Of a DNA stretch of 64,000 nt, positions 47,261 through 59,284 are shown piece by piece (the first letter of the stretch is position 1; each line of letters begins with the position of its first letter). The translations under genes were made by a program, and so were the position numbers. Source of the DNA: Anseranas semipalmata (Eukaryota > Chordata > Aves > Anseriformes > Anseranatidae); contig VXAA01003146.1 in assembly GCA_013399115.1 (NCBI GenBank), positions 62,001 to 126,000 on the forward strand, in the 5' to 3' direction. The notes beneath the pieces are model-generated. The model was not told the DNA's origin. It did no database searches and saw only the letters and a program-made list of their open reading frames with translations.

Positions 47261-49268
47261 GCCAAATATTCCAGCTTGACCACCCCAAAGCTGTCTGGAG
47301 CAAATGGAGCTCATTTTTCTCTTCCTTCTACTTTTTTTTTTTTTTCTTTTAAACAACAGATGGTAAAACCGTTCACAGAATCCATTTAGACTAACGTATG
47401 CTGTATTGTAAATAATCATGAACTGAACTTTCAGTCTGACCGTTCCACAGCCCTCAAATATTTTTATGTAACATATGATTAAATGGTTCTCAGAGAAAGT
47501 TCATATGTTTCTGTTGTTATATTTTCTAATTGTTGGGATTATTTGTGTCAGGTGGATGAACAGCCTGCCAAACTCTGGGAAGCCAAAGAGCACTAGGCCT
47601 TGTGAGCTTTTGCTGTCCCTGCTTTATTGCAGGATAAATATCTGTGCTAGAAAGTACAGATTGTGATACTGCTTTAAGGGTGTAGGGTAGCAGCAGCAGT
47701 GTATTATAGTTCTGAACTAATATGCTTTGGTGATTTATTACTTTGAAATGTGGTGACATAACACGACAACTATGTATATAAAATGATAATAAGTTGGTCT
47801 TCTACATTTTCTGTTTCTGTGTGCCTTGGGAACTAGAACAGGGCTAGCTCATCCTGTTCTTTCTACACTTTTCCTTAGTATTGTACAAAATTGCAAGCTA
47901 GTAACTCTTCAGGAAAACTACAAGAGTCTGCACGGTGAAAACTTTCCTATATATTTGCATTTAAACAATTTTATTTCAGTGTTACAAAGTCATGAGCTGC
48001 AAATATATTTGTTCTTTTAAAATAGCAAAGGTATTTTCCAAAACCAGCAAGATTTCATGGTAGAAAAATGAACTCCACAGCTTGAAGTTCTGGTATACAT
48101 AAAGGATTTTCTATTTATGGTCTCTTGGTAATATTGATACATTTAATTCTCTACAGATTTTCACTCTTTTATCAAGAAAAAATATAAAAACAAAACTAAG
48201 CTTTGTCTAAAAATAACCAGTCAAAGAAAGATGAAATAATTGTGATTGATATGACTTGGATGAAAATCAGTTTATGGCATCTGCCATACTGAGAGAGAGG
48301 AGGAATAGATGCTGTATAGCCCTGAACTTTTGCTGCATTATATAAGAAAACTGTATTTATGATACACTGAGTGATGCTAATAGGAGAGTGATAGTTTGCC
48401 TAATCCTTTCTTCACTCTTCACGAGGTAGACCCACCTGCAAAACAAAAAGATGCAAAGAATTTACGTATGCCAGTCACTGATTTTACTTTCATATCATGC
48501 TATAAATTGACTGATTAACAGTCCTTGCCTATTGTTGATGAATTCTAGTTTGGGATTTTTTTATAAGCCTTGCAAATGCATTGTAACTTGTAGTAGACTT
48601 ACTAACCTAGTCTAAATTTTGGATCATGTGTTTTTCCATGAGAAATCCAGCATTCTGCCCCCTCCATGATCCAGCATAGAGATAATGCATGTCCTAGTTT
48701 ATTCCACTTGAGACCAACACATTGCTGAGAGTAGGAAGGGTGGTGAGTTGACAAAGTCGTGCCCAACTGTGGAGTCAGGAGAATGCTGACTTTGTCCGTG
48801 GATGTGGGAAGTGCTCCTGGGTCCCATAGTTTAAATCTAGCTAGGTTAACATATTGCTCTATGATAGTGCTCTGAACTCAGTAAACTGCATGACTCTTTC
48901 AAGATCTGTGCTCAATTTCATGTCAGTCTTTGTTCAGGAAATTTTATGACATTGTAAACCCTATGAAATTTAACAAAAAGAAATAAAAAATGTACAAAAA
49001 TTTCAGATAAAACTTGTTAACTTTGCATCTCACAGCAAAAGAAACAGATTTTCTAGCCTTAATATCCATATTCCTAATGATTACTAATCATTATAACAGA
49101 ATGAACAAGATAAAACTAAGCTAATTAAATTGCCCATACTTTATCAAAGCCCAATTGGCTTCTATCTTTCCCGTTAATTAAAATGCAAACCACTACCTAA
49201 TGTAATGATCACCATCCACCTTCAACAAGCACTCAGATGGTGCCATAATAAAGTGTGGAGAACACAGA
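47261..49268. other. AT-rich non-coding DNA, no feature recognised
   Basis: A T run at 47332-47345 and chance frames only. The last five bases (49264-49268, ACAGA) are the target duplication of the LTR that follows. Confidence 0.55.
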
Positions 49269-49453
49269 TGTGGTGGTTTTACCCTGCTGGGCAGCTGAAC
49301 TCCACCACAGCCACTCTCTCACTCCCTATCCTCAAAGGAAAAGGGGAAGAAACTACGATGGAAAGGGCTCAAGGGCTGAGATAAGGACAGGGAAATCATC
49401 CACCAATTATCATCATGGGCAGAACAGATTCAGAACATGGAAGATTAATGTTA

Positions 49454-49459
49454 TTTATT
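49454..49459 (-). promoter_or_regulatory. LTR polyadenylation signal AATAAA
   Basis: The minus strand reads GGCAATAAATAACATTAA here, near the 3' part of the LTR, as expected for the end of its R region. Confidence 0.65.
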
Positions 49460-49735
49460 GCCAGTTAATAACAGACCAGAGCAGTGAGAACTAAAAGCAA
49501 ACTAAAAACACCTTCCCCCATCCACCTTCTTCTACCTCCTCCCCCTGAGCAGCACAGGGGAACAGGGAATGGGGGCTGCGGTCAGTCCCTAGCGCTGCGT
49601 CTCTGCTGCTCCTTCACGGTCACTCTCTGCCCCTGCTCCACGTGGGGTCCCTCCCACGGGATGCCGTCCTTCCCGAACTGATCCTGCGTGGGCTGCCCAC
49701 AGGCTGCAGCTCTGCGAGAACTCCACGGGCTGCAG

Positions 49736-49770
49736 CATGGAGATCTGCTCCACCATGGAGATCTGCTCCA
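49736..49770. repeat. 18-bp tandem repeat inside the LTR
   Basis: CATGGAGATCTGCTCCA occurs at 49736-49752 and again at 49754-49770. Further 'ctgctccaccatggg' and 'ccacgggctgcag' variants lie nearby. The repeats keep long frames open by chance. Confidence 0.85.
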
Positions 49771-49952
49771 GTACACCGTGGGCTGCAGGGGGACGGCCTG
49801 CTCCACCATGGGCCTCTCCACGGGCCGCAGGGGAACTTCTGCTTTGGCACCTGGAGCCCCTCCCGCCCTCCTTCTGCACTGACCTGGGTGCCTGCAGGGC
49901 TGTTCCTCACTCCTCTCTCCCAGCAGCTGTGGCACAGCAGTTTTTTCCCTTT

Positions 49953-49959
49953 CTTAAAT
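49953..49959 (-). promoter_or_regulatory. TATA-like box of the LTR (candidate)
   Basis: The minus strand reads GCAGATTTAAGAAAGGG. In position it lies about 180 bp from the LTR start and upstream of the AATAAA, which suits a core promoter. Inferred only. Confidence 0.4.
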
Positions 49960-50139
49960 CTGCTCTCCCAGAGGCCCAACCAGCATCGCTCCCTGGCTGG
50001 GCTCTGGCCAACAGCGGGTCCCTTTTGGAGCAGCTGGAGCTGGCTCTTACCTGACACGGGGCAGCTTCTGGGCTCTGCTCACAGAGGCCACCCCTGCAGC
50101 CCCCCTGCTACCAAACCCTTGCCACATAAACCCAATACA

Positions 50140-52753
50140 ACAGAATACAGTAACAATAAGAAAAATCTAGAAAGGAAACTGAAGATCCATAGGGGAAAAA
50201 TAAAAACAAACAAACAAAAAAACCCACCTCTTTTTAAGTGTTACAAAGGGTTAAGATGTTACAGTGCTGGACATCAGAAAACGCTGAACTCTAGACTACA
50301 TCCTGTATAAGGAAATGAAGAACTACCAGCCTACTAGAAAGGTTCACTTGCCTTTTCATGAAGAGAGAAATGTCTGAGAAAAAAATTCAGAATGACAAGA
50401 TGTGCTTAGAGTTAACTACTTTAAGTGCTGAGAACAAGAACAAGTAGGATCGCTCTTGTGCTTTGTAGTCCTTACTTGAGTATGGGGGGATTACTCCAAC
50501 TGTTCAAGATATGTAGCCTGAAGAAATATGAGGTATTTATCTGTGTAAATTTCTAAAAACTTGGAGGTATCCTGATATTTCAAAGAGTTCCTGTTCAGTG
50601 ACCATCTCCATCATATAAAGATCTTTCTCAGAAACTATGGTAAAATATGTCATTATAAAACTTGTTTATCAGCAATTTTAATTCTCTGGATGTTATTAAG
50701 AGTGTTGCACAAGTACCTAGTTAACATGGAAATAGACATGGACATATGCTAGCAAAGAAAGGCACTTGCCTCTTGGTCAGACACAGAGGTGAAACCAAGA
50801 CACTTGTTTCCAAAGTAGGGGACAAAAGTTCTGCAGTAGTTTCATTGCAATGACATTACTTCCATTAGCCCAACTGATTGATCCAGGTTTAAACATTTAG
50901 TCATCTGAAGAGTGGTGTGTCAAATGGATAGTTTTTAGCTGTGTAAGCGTTGATGAAGGACTCATTCATGCAGGATCCCTGTAACTGAAACAGCTATGCA
51001 CAAATAAAACTCTTTTCTGCAGCTTCAGTTGCAAGGTCAAGGCAACAGACCCTTGTTTGATTTTTCATCCTTCTAGTATTCATCGTATATTCATTTGCCA
51101 TTATTTATGCATCAGCAGGTTTGTTTCATTCTCCTCTGTGCAACATCAGTTTCATGCTAGCAGAAGTCCATTGACTGGACTGGCATTAAACATTTACAGC
51201 TGTTGAACAGCACCACAGCTTCTGCATTTACATGGCTTTGAAATCAGTGGGAATGGTATTGCTGAGCTTCTTTCCTGTGGAAAGAAATCTGTCCCTTGGT
51301 AATCCTCAGCGAGACAGCTTGATTAAAATAGAAGCAATTGAAAAAGTTTCTGTGGTTGTGTGAATGTAAAATGTAAAAATACACACCTCAAAACATAAGA
51401 GTGTGTACGTCATTACTCAATAAGAGAGCTACACAAATATATACACTATTTTCTCTCAGACATAATTGGCAAAACCTTTAGCTGTTGCAGTTCAGTAACT
51501 TTCCAATTATTTCAATTATGATATTAATAGTCAGTGATGAACAATATTTTCCTTGTGGACAGTTTTTGGAGATGCTGCTGTTTGCTACAAAAGAATGTTG
51601 TGAGCTTCTTTACACTGTATAGGAAAATAACCATTTGAGGGGGAACGGCATGCTTTCTGAGATAAATTCTATAGGACACACAGAACACTGCCATTGTGCC
51701 CCTCAGCTTTGCTTCCCACTGTGATATTAAAGAACTGGACTTAATGAGAGTATTTCAGCCCCATTTGCGGTACATTTTCCAAAGAATTATGAAAGTTTTT
51801 GTTCATTTTGGGGAAGGTTTGAATCCTGTAGCCCAGATTGTTAGGTGTGCAGCCCGTTAGGTGTCTCCACACTTTCTCAAATATACTATATTTCTTTTTT
51901 TCTTATTTTTCTGTTCATTAGTTGCATACATTACATATTAGAAAGAAAACTTGCTCAGCTCAAAGAGCTGTAGGTGCCACAGATCTTTTGGAATCGATGA
52001 TATAAAGCACTGAAAACTCTAAGCCCACTCCATCAGGCAATGCAAATTACAGGGAAGACAAGCAGGGCTACTCTTACCAAGGCTTAACGTATATATATAT
52101 ATTCAATATTTATTTATAGTATGGGCTTCAAGAAGGGTCCATACACCAATAAATGCAGAAGTTTTACCAGTAAAACTGTCAGTTATCATTAACATTTTGT
52201 TGTTGTTGTTGCTGTAATTACATAAGTAAGAACCTCACTCTGTAGTTGTATCTGCAGCTGCTGTCATATTATTATATACTGGCTTTCAGAAAATGGAAAG
52301 AAAATGAAAAAACTTGCCCCAAACACTTCTGTACATAACTTTGACACAAGTCTGTCAACTTCTTACAAAGTTGTGTAATGTATAAAGTTGTGTAACATAT
52401 ATACAAAGTTGTGTGATGTATATAAAATAACAAAATTTTATCTATGTATAAATAAGTATATAGAATGAATATATTGAGTGACAACTGTAAGATGCTGAAA
52501 TATAGCTTTCTGTGCAATTATTTATTTATTTATTTTTCTTTTTCTTAACAGACAAACTGTTTGTTTTCTAAGCAGTTATCATAAAGGACCCTGGAATAAA
52601 AAGTTGAGACAAGTAAGTATGCTATTTTTCTACTAAAGCTCTAATACGTGATTTTTTTTTCTGTTTAGTTTCTTAGGAGAGTGAAGAAGAGTGATGATCA
52701 TAAAGCAAATTTTATTGACAAAATGTTTCATTAAATCAATGACTATGATTCAT
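50140..52753. other. AT-rich non-coding DNA, no feature recognised
   Basis: The first five bases are the right-hand LTR target duplication. TA runs at 52088-52101 and TTTA units at 52519-52537 are the only other structure. Confidence 0.55.
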
Positions 52754-52754
52754 N
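52754..52754. other. Single ambiguous base (N)
   Basis: An isolated N in AT-rich sequence. Unlike the Ns near 21.1 kb, no duplicated flank is visible. Confidence 0.98.
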
Positions 52755-55700
52755 GCTTAAGAGTAGATTTTCATTCTGGAGTGCTTACACAAGTTGTCTC
52801 ACTCAAAGACACAACACAAAAAGGTTTGTGAATATCTTCCATAAGACTACCTAGTATAATAAGAAAAAAAAAAAAAAAAGGTCATACTGAGTACACAAAT
52901 CCTTCTTTGGGTCCTTTTTCAGAGTTTGAAGTATGACTTGTGTCTGAAACCTTGTCTATTTTTTTCTGCAGTACTTGTTGGTCTGATATATGGTTAGTAT
53001 AATGCTTGTTGATCTGCTTAGGAACTTTGTCCTACGTATGTCCTAGCTGCAGCAAAATATTGCTCATACACATTGATTTTATAAATGCATGAAAAATGAT
53101 TTTATAAACACTGAGACACATCACTCTTTCCCATGTGGAAATGTGTGGAACTGGGTGGAATTTTCTGTGAGAATTTCCTTTCAGATGCTATGAGGGTGTT
53201 TTCCACGTGGTGAAATTTCCACTATGCATCCAAGATGTGGTGCATAATTTCCTTCAAAGCCACAGAGATATTTAGGTACTAACAAGGAAGAGCAGGAAGC
53301 TACCACCGGCCACACATCCTTGTTCTATCACAATTCACACTGGTCAAAAGTCATGTTAATATAATTTCGTAATCTTTTATAAATGTGACCTTTATGCTAC
53401 ACTGACAAATGTCTGGTATTGCACTCTTTCTGTATCTTAAAAGCAAATCATGCAAGACACTTGTTTTCTATTGGGGACTCTGATGAAGGAAAGAAAATAT
53501 ATTTTGGCCTGGTCAGTCCTCAGTTCGATGCCCAACATCTTTACTAAACATACTTGGAGCAAACTTTTCCTTTTCTGGGAAAGTCAGAGATTCTGGTAGC
53601 TTTCCTGGCAAATAATGTACCTTAGTAAATTTTTTTGAGATTCTTTTTCCACTGAAGTAAAAATTAATTGCCATTTTATACATTTGATTTAATTAACAAT
53701 GAACATGTTTTTTTTTTTTTTTAATTTGAAATAATCATTTCCTTTCGAATGGACTTCAAAAATATTCTTAAAATCAAGCAATTGCAAAAAAAAATCACTT
53801 CATTTATTAATTTTAATTCACTGAAACTTAAAACAAAATGGTTGCATATATTTTCTCATTCTATTTGTTTCTAGAACTTTTTGTTTTGGTGGATTGAAAA
53901 GAGTTGTTTTGGAAAGCTGTAATCCAGAAACCAGAAACTCCAAAATACTAATTCTCAGAATTGATAATTCTGAATATGATAAGTTTTTTTTTTTTTTTTT
54001 TTTTTTCTACAAGAGATGATGTCTTTGGACTGAGTTTGTCTGGCCTGACTCTTTTTGGGGAGCATACAATCACAGCCTTGGTGGACCTTGGTGGATATTT
54101 TTTCTCCATGGAAAAAAAAATGACAGTTTAACCTTTTTCAGAATAATAAGACACTAAAAAACAAACTGAAACAAGTAGACTACAAATGATATTGCCTGTA
54201 GCTTTTTATCTGCTATTTTTTTTTTCCTCATCTCTCTAGAAATATGCAGATTTTGTGGTTCATATATGAAAAAGGGAATAACTTCCTATTCCTAGTGCTA
54301 CCAAGAGAGATTTTTTCATGGTGTTTTCAGTCAAACGTTTCAGGAATATGTGGCAAGAAAGTATTAGCAAAAAGAGCTGTTGAAATAAATCAGTGATGAT
54401 CAGTGTGCAGAACATGGCGCATTTTACAACCAACACTAAAATACATTGAAGAAATAAATTAGAGCAACAAACAACCTTGAAATGCTTCATCTGTGAAAAA
54501 AGAAATATACAAGTTAAAGTTGGTGTAAAAGCCCACAGATATCAAGCAAGCCAGGGAATTTCAAGGTAGACCATCCCATTTTCTACTTAGTTCTATGGAG
54601 TGATGCCAATTTATAAGACTATACTTCATATTTACATTTTCATCTACATTGTTTCATTTTAGCAGATTATTATTGTCTAAAATTACTTACTATATTTAAA
54701 TCAGTGCCTTCTATTACACATATCAGACTGTTTTATAAAAAGAGATTTCCTTTTTTTCCTCACTCTGCATATTATAAGGAAACTTCATCAGATTGTATTA
54801 AGTTTGTATTTAAAGATAGTGTCAATAATAAGTGAGGTTCAAACACAAGAACTGACTACAAAAGTCTGACTTGGTGAAACCTTTATTGATAACAACATAA
54901 CAGAAAAGACGATAGCATTCACCTCATGTATTAGCCATTAGAAGTGACTGATTTTAAATAATATCTAGGCTTTCCCTACAGTCGGTGGGAAACCGTTAGC
55001 AAGTCACAGGACAAAAGTCATGCCTGTAATTAGATGGACAGTTTAGGATGGGATGAATCACCCTTTGAAATCTCCTGTCTTTTCACATTAACTTTAAGTA
55101 GATTTTAGATAATCTGAATCAATCCAGAAACCTAGATTTTTATATACTGCAGAAAAAGGAGATGAATTCCTTGCATCATGTGGAAGATCCCTTTCAGAAT
55201 CATTGAATATAATTTCCTGAAGAGAGCTCAGTGTTATAAATGCTATAAGAAGAAGAAGATCACCCGCTAATTTAAAGGTTCTAGGTGATCTGCATGAAAA
55301 AAAAAAAAAAAAGACTACAAGGAAGCTGTTCAAGAACCTCTGATGGAAAGGTAGGAACTTTCTCTCACATCCCTCAGGATCTTGAATTTCTTTTCCCATT
55401 TAACCCTTTTCTTTTTGGACAAACATTATCTTTTAATTCAGAAAGTTCTTTCCACTCATAAAATTTACCCTACAGCCTTTATATAGAGCAGTAGCACATG
55501 TAATTTTCCCAAACTAAATAACCTAAGCTATTGTGGCCTGTTGAAACCCTCCAACATTTTTCCTTTCCCATGATCATGTCATAGGTCAGCCCTGTAGCTA
55601 CTCCAGTTTGAATATGTCTTTCCAGAATACTGGCTGTCAGAAGATGTGTGCAGAGACCTCATCCACTCTAGCAAAAAAACCAACCAACCAACCAAATAAA

Positions 55701-56278
55701 AATGCCACATCAAGCATTGATTTTGTATTTCTTTAAGCCGTATATATTTAAGCCAACACATTTGCACGTTTGCTTACAGTGACCCATGAAGTTGAACAAT
55801 GGGTTTAGTTTTTTAATGCACAGAGTTGTAGTGCAAGGGAAGGAAAGAAGACCTGAATCATCTTAGACTGTGCTGATGGTAGTAGGGCTGTGGTCACTTA
55901 CCAGGACATTGTGGGAAGGAAGAACTGTGTTATAAGTTGTTAGAGCACATTCTGAAAATTGCTTGCAGAATTCAAGTGGGAATACAACAACAACAACAAC
56001 AAAACCAAAAAAAAAAAAAAAGCAGACTACCAAATACATTTTATAGCTAAGCCCTATTTCCTGGTAAATCCTGTCCTGTCTTCAAAATGGATATGTGGTT
56101 AAATACATACATAAATACAGGAGGAATATGAAAGAGAAGCTAGTTGAGGAGGCAGAGGTAAATGTGAATGTAGATTATGTAGATAAGCAGGAGACATTTG
56201 ATGCAAAAGTAAGCCTGACTTACAACCTGGAAAAATCATGCAATGGAGCTCAATAGAGGAAATTGTATTAACCTGACA

Positions 56279-56279
<1 letters not shown>
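52755..56279. other. AT-rich non-coding DNA with homopolymers
   Basis: T runs at 53709-53722 and 53984-54006, A runs at 52863-52879 and 55299-55312, and a CAA run at 55985-56001. A loose inverted repeat is formed by CCATGTGGAAA (53131-53141) and TTTCCACGTGG (53200-53210). No gene or family was recognised. Confidence 0.55.
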
Positions 56280-56316
<37 letters not shown>

Positions 56317-56377
56317 TTTACTTTCTTTCTCTCTTTCTTTCTCTCTTTCTCTTTCTCTCTTTCTTTCTTTCTTTCTT
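56280..56377. repeat. (TCTG)n(TC)n(TTTC)n compound microsatellite
   Basis: Five TCTG units pass into TC units and then TTTC/TTTCTC units. Most of it is pure pyrimidine on the plus strand. Confidence 0.96.
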
Positions 56378-59243
56378 GTCATGGAAGAACAAAGTTTCAT
56401 AGATTTTTCCAGTCTGAAGAGCCTGCTGGCAATGAGAAAGAGGATAAGAAGGATTATTTAACTGAAAACCAAGGAAATGGAAGACGACATCCAGACAGGA
56501 ACCACAACGCTATGCAAATTGGTGTTTCAGAATAGTGCTGTGCAAAAACAGAGATGTTTTTCCATCTGTGATCAAATAAGTGTACGTAAGTACATGCAAC
56601 AATACAGCATCTTCCTTCCCCAAATAAAATGCCAGAATCGCCTGCATTCCTATCCCTACCACATTAAGCATGGCTGCAGAGAAGTACAAGTGCTATGACT
56701 ATAAATATAATGTGTTAAAATCAATGCTAGATGTTGTTGCTATGCCTTTTTAATGAGAATAATTAAGTTCAATAGCAATGCTTTTGGAAGTGCAGTTACA
56801 TGTCAAAATACATTAGTTTTAATGCAGTTGCTCATTGTTTTGCCATCCAGTAAAAGAATGTTGTGAAGTCATGATACATTTAGTAGATCCAGCAAAGTAA
56901 AATAAATAATAATGGGGCAAAATGGCACACATACTACAAAGCTAGTAATACATATTTACAGATGAGAAAGGCATTACAAGTCTTGAATACAATGATAGTC
57001 ACTGAAATAATATTACAAAGCTAGTATACAGTGAAATAATAGTCACTAGGATGTTTACAACATCCAACAACAACAACAACAAAATTCGAAAAAAATTGGA
57101 AAGAGACAGCAAAGGTTAGAGTAATCTTAAGGAGGTAATAGTCTGTACAGAAATAGGAAAGAGTAACATAGTCGGAGAAGAAACTATTCCTCAGTCTATT
57201 TAGAATTGAGACTGAAAAAGCAACTGCAGTTACCTTTGAAAACTGCAGGTAAATTATTTACATTTATTTGAGACAGGAATTATACAGTATGCCTCTTTTA
57301 TTTTACATATTCAAGAATGAGATATTTGTATTAGAGCTAGCTACTAGAATTATTGAGGGACTTTGTGTTTACCCTAAAGGAGGAAAATACAGAGATTCCA
57401 GGCTGCTTAATGTGACCAAGCTAACCTTGAGATAGGAAGACTACGGATCTCTTGAAGTATGAAGGAAATAAGCTTTAGGGAGTAGAGAAAAAACACACAC
57501 ACAAAACAAAACAACAACAAAAAACAAACAACTTCTTAAGAACTATGTGGTCAATATTTCACTATAATAATTGAAAAAAAGAAAAACAAACTAAAAGAAA
57601 AATATATACATATGGTATAAAGTAACTGAGGCTGGAAATCAGAGGAATGATAGAATCTGATTAATTTATGAAAGGGATCACATGACTTGTGTTGCAAAAG
57701 CAGAGGATTGGATTCAGTGAGTGGAGAGATTTCTTCCATTTCTACGTCCCTAAACTAAAAAAAAAAAAAAAATTAAAAAGTGCAGTAACAAGTATTTTAT
57801 TCAGATATGCACTGTCATATAAACCCATTTGCTCATGTCTGGGACCAGGAATAATGGGATCACTATCTGTAACTGGTTTGTGAATGCCTACAGTATATGC
57901 TGATTTTCATTGCTTCTTTTCTTTAGTTTATTTGTCTTTATTGTAGAACTGCAGGTCAATAGGAAGGGCATTAGTATTCTGCAAATATCAAAGAACCATG
58001 CACTCCAACTCTAAGAAGGACAAAGGAACTTCATTAACCACACAGTTCCATGTTTCTGGCAACAAAAGCACAGCAGAGATCCTGCAAACTGACAAAAGGA
58101 ATGATGGCTATTAAAAAAGTACTTCAAAACTTCAGAGGTAGAAGAAAGGGAACTGTGTGAACTGAAGTCCCTTTCCTTATATTTCCTATTAGGTCTGAGA
58201 ACCAGGCTGGGAACCCAGGGTGTACTTAAAAATTGTTGTTTAACATTAGGTTATGACACACTGTGTGCATCAATATCTCTTGAATTGAGGACATGTGACA
58301 ACAAAGGACATGGGACGGGGAAGGATGGGGAGCAGCAAAGCACATGCTCTGTGAACACTACAGTGCTGGCAGCTGTGCACTGTTTGTAAGATTTTCACAG
58401 ACAAGGCTTGTGGTCTGTATATGTCGAAAACTCTTTTATACTGATATAATCATATATTGGTATAAATGGTGTAATTGTGTCCTTATCAAGTGTGTACACA
58501 GTCATTACGTGTATAGTTCTCGGGTCAAAGGAGTCCAACAGAAGGTGGGCTGTTTTGTGCTTGACACTGAGTATATATTGTTATAACAGCATTTCTAGAG
58601 GTCATAAATTATAGTACAAGTATTTTACCTATTGCATATATATCTAATATTGTGAGCATAGAGCACAGATTTCATATGTTTAGAAATACAAATTGTCTTT
58701 CTTTTTCTTTTTTTTCCACTGTGTCATAAGGCCAAGAGATACCAAATATACGTGGTGACTGAGGTATGACAATTCATCTCCAGCTTCAGTAGAATGACAT
58801 AAATTAAAAGAATTCAGAGCTCATAATAATTTCCCAATATATATATTTCAGTGCAGCACTAAAGGTCAAAAACGGTGACTTGCAAATGACTAACACAAGC
58901 TAATAGCTACTGTATACTTCAAGGTAGTTGAAGGGCAAGCAATTCAGTTGCTATAATAGCAAATGTAAGTCATTAACTCATGGAAAAATCTCAGGTAACT
59001 TGCAAAGTAAAGAAATAACCAAAGGAGTATTCTGTTTTGCAAGGCAAAAGTGGACTTATTTGGTTTTAATGGGTTGTGTTAATTAAAGAGGTAGGTGATT
59101 TTTTATGTAAATATAATCCCTAATGATCATGGAAACTTCCGAAATTGCTGATGCTCCTGAAAAGCTTTGTGTTTCAACTGAACAGATGTAAAAGAAGCAG
59201 TCTGTGACAGAGGTCCAAGAAACCTTTCCTGAAGAAAAAGAAT

Positions 59244-59244
<1 letters not shown>
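56378..59244. other. AT-rich non-coding DNA, no feature recognised
   Basis: A CAA run at 57066-57081 and an A run at 57758-57772. The words ACAAAGCTAGTA and ATAGTCACT each recur within 56930-57050, a small local duplication. Confidence 0.55.

Positions 59245-59280
<36 letters not shown>
59245..59280. repeat. Poly(A) run of 36 bases
   Basis: The longest homopolymer in the window. The 5' flank is not a SINE, LINE or gene that I recognise, and AATAAA is not seen just before it. Hence it is not clearly a retrocopy tail. Confidence 0.97.

Positions 59281-59284
<4 letters not shown>

Larger units (their letters stand above)
49269..50139 (-). mobile_element. Solo LTR of an avian endogenous retrovirus
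   Basis: An 871-bp element that begins TGT and ends ACA and is flanked by the 5-bp direct repeat ACAGA (49264-49268 and 50140-50144). Read on the minus strand it opens TGTATTGGGTTTATGTGGCA and closes with AAACCACCACA. I recall both ends from a widespread bird LTR. The sense strand is taken as minus because a polyadenylation signal AATAAA reads on that strand (plus 49454-49459), and a TATA-like TTTAAG lies upstream of it (49953-49959). The middle is GC-rich with short internal repeats. No gag, pol or env sequence and no second LTR is present, so the provirus was lost by recombination between its LTRs. A 5-bp duplication fits several avian ERV groups, so I do not name the class. Confidence 0.92.

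Noticed and set aside
49582..50057. Overlapping minus-strand frames in the LTR that might be retroviral proteins
   Set aside because: They fall within the LTR itself, not in a gag, pol or env position. They show no retroviral motif and are kept open by the tandem repeats.
49642..50310. 222-residue open frame, the longest on the plus strand
   Set aside because: It lies antisense inside the LTR and reads out into unrelated flank. It is composed of repeat-derived, GC-rich sequence with no known domain.
53131..53210. CCATGTGGAAA / TTTCCACGTGG inverted pair as transposon ends
   Set aside because: Short arms with a mismatch, a 58-bp spacer, no flanking target duplication and no further matched sequence.
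59245..59280. Poly(A) run as the tail of a processed pseudogene
   Set aside because: No recognisable coding or UTR sequence upstream, no AATAAA directly before it and no flanking duplication that I could see.
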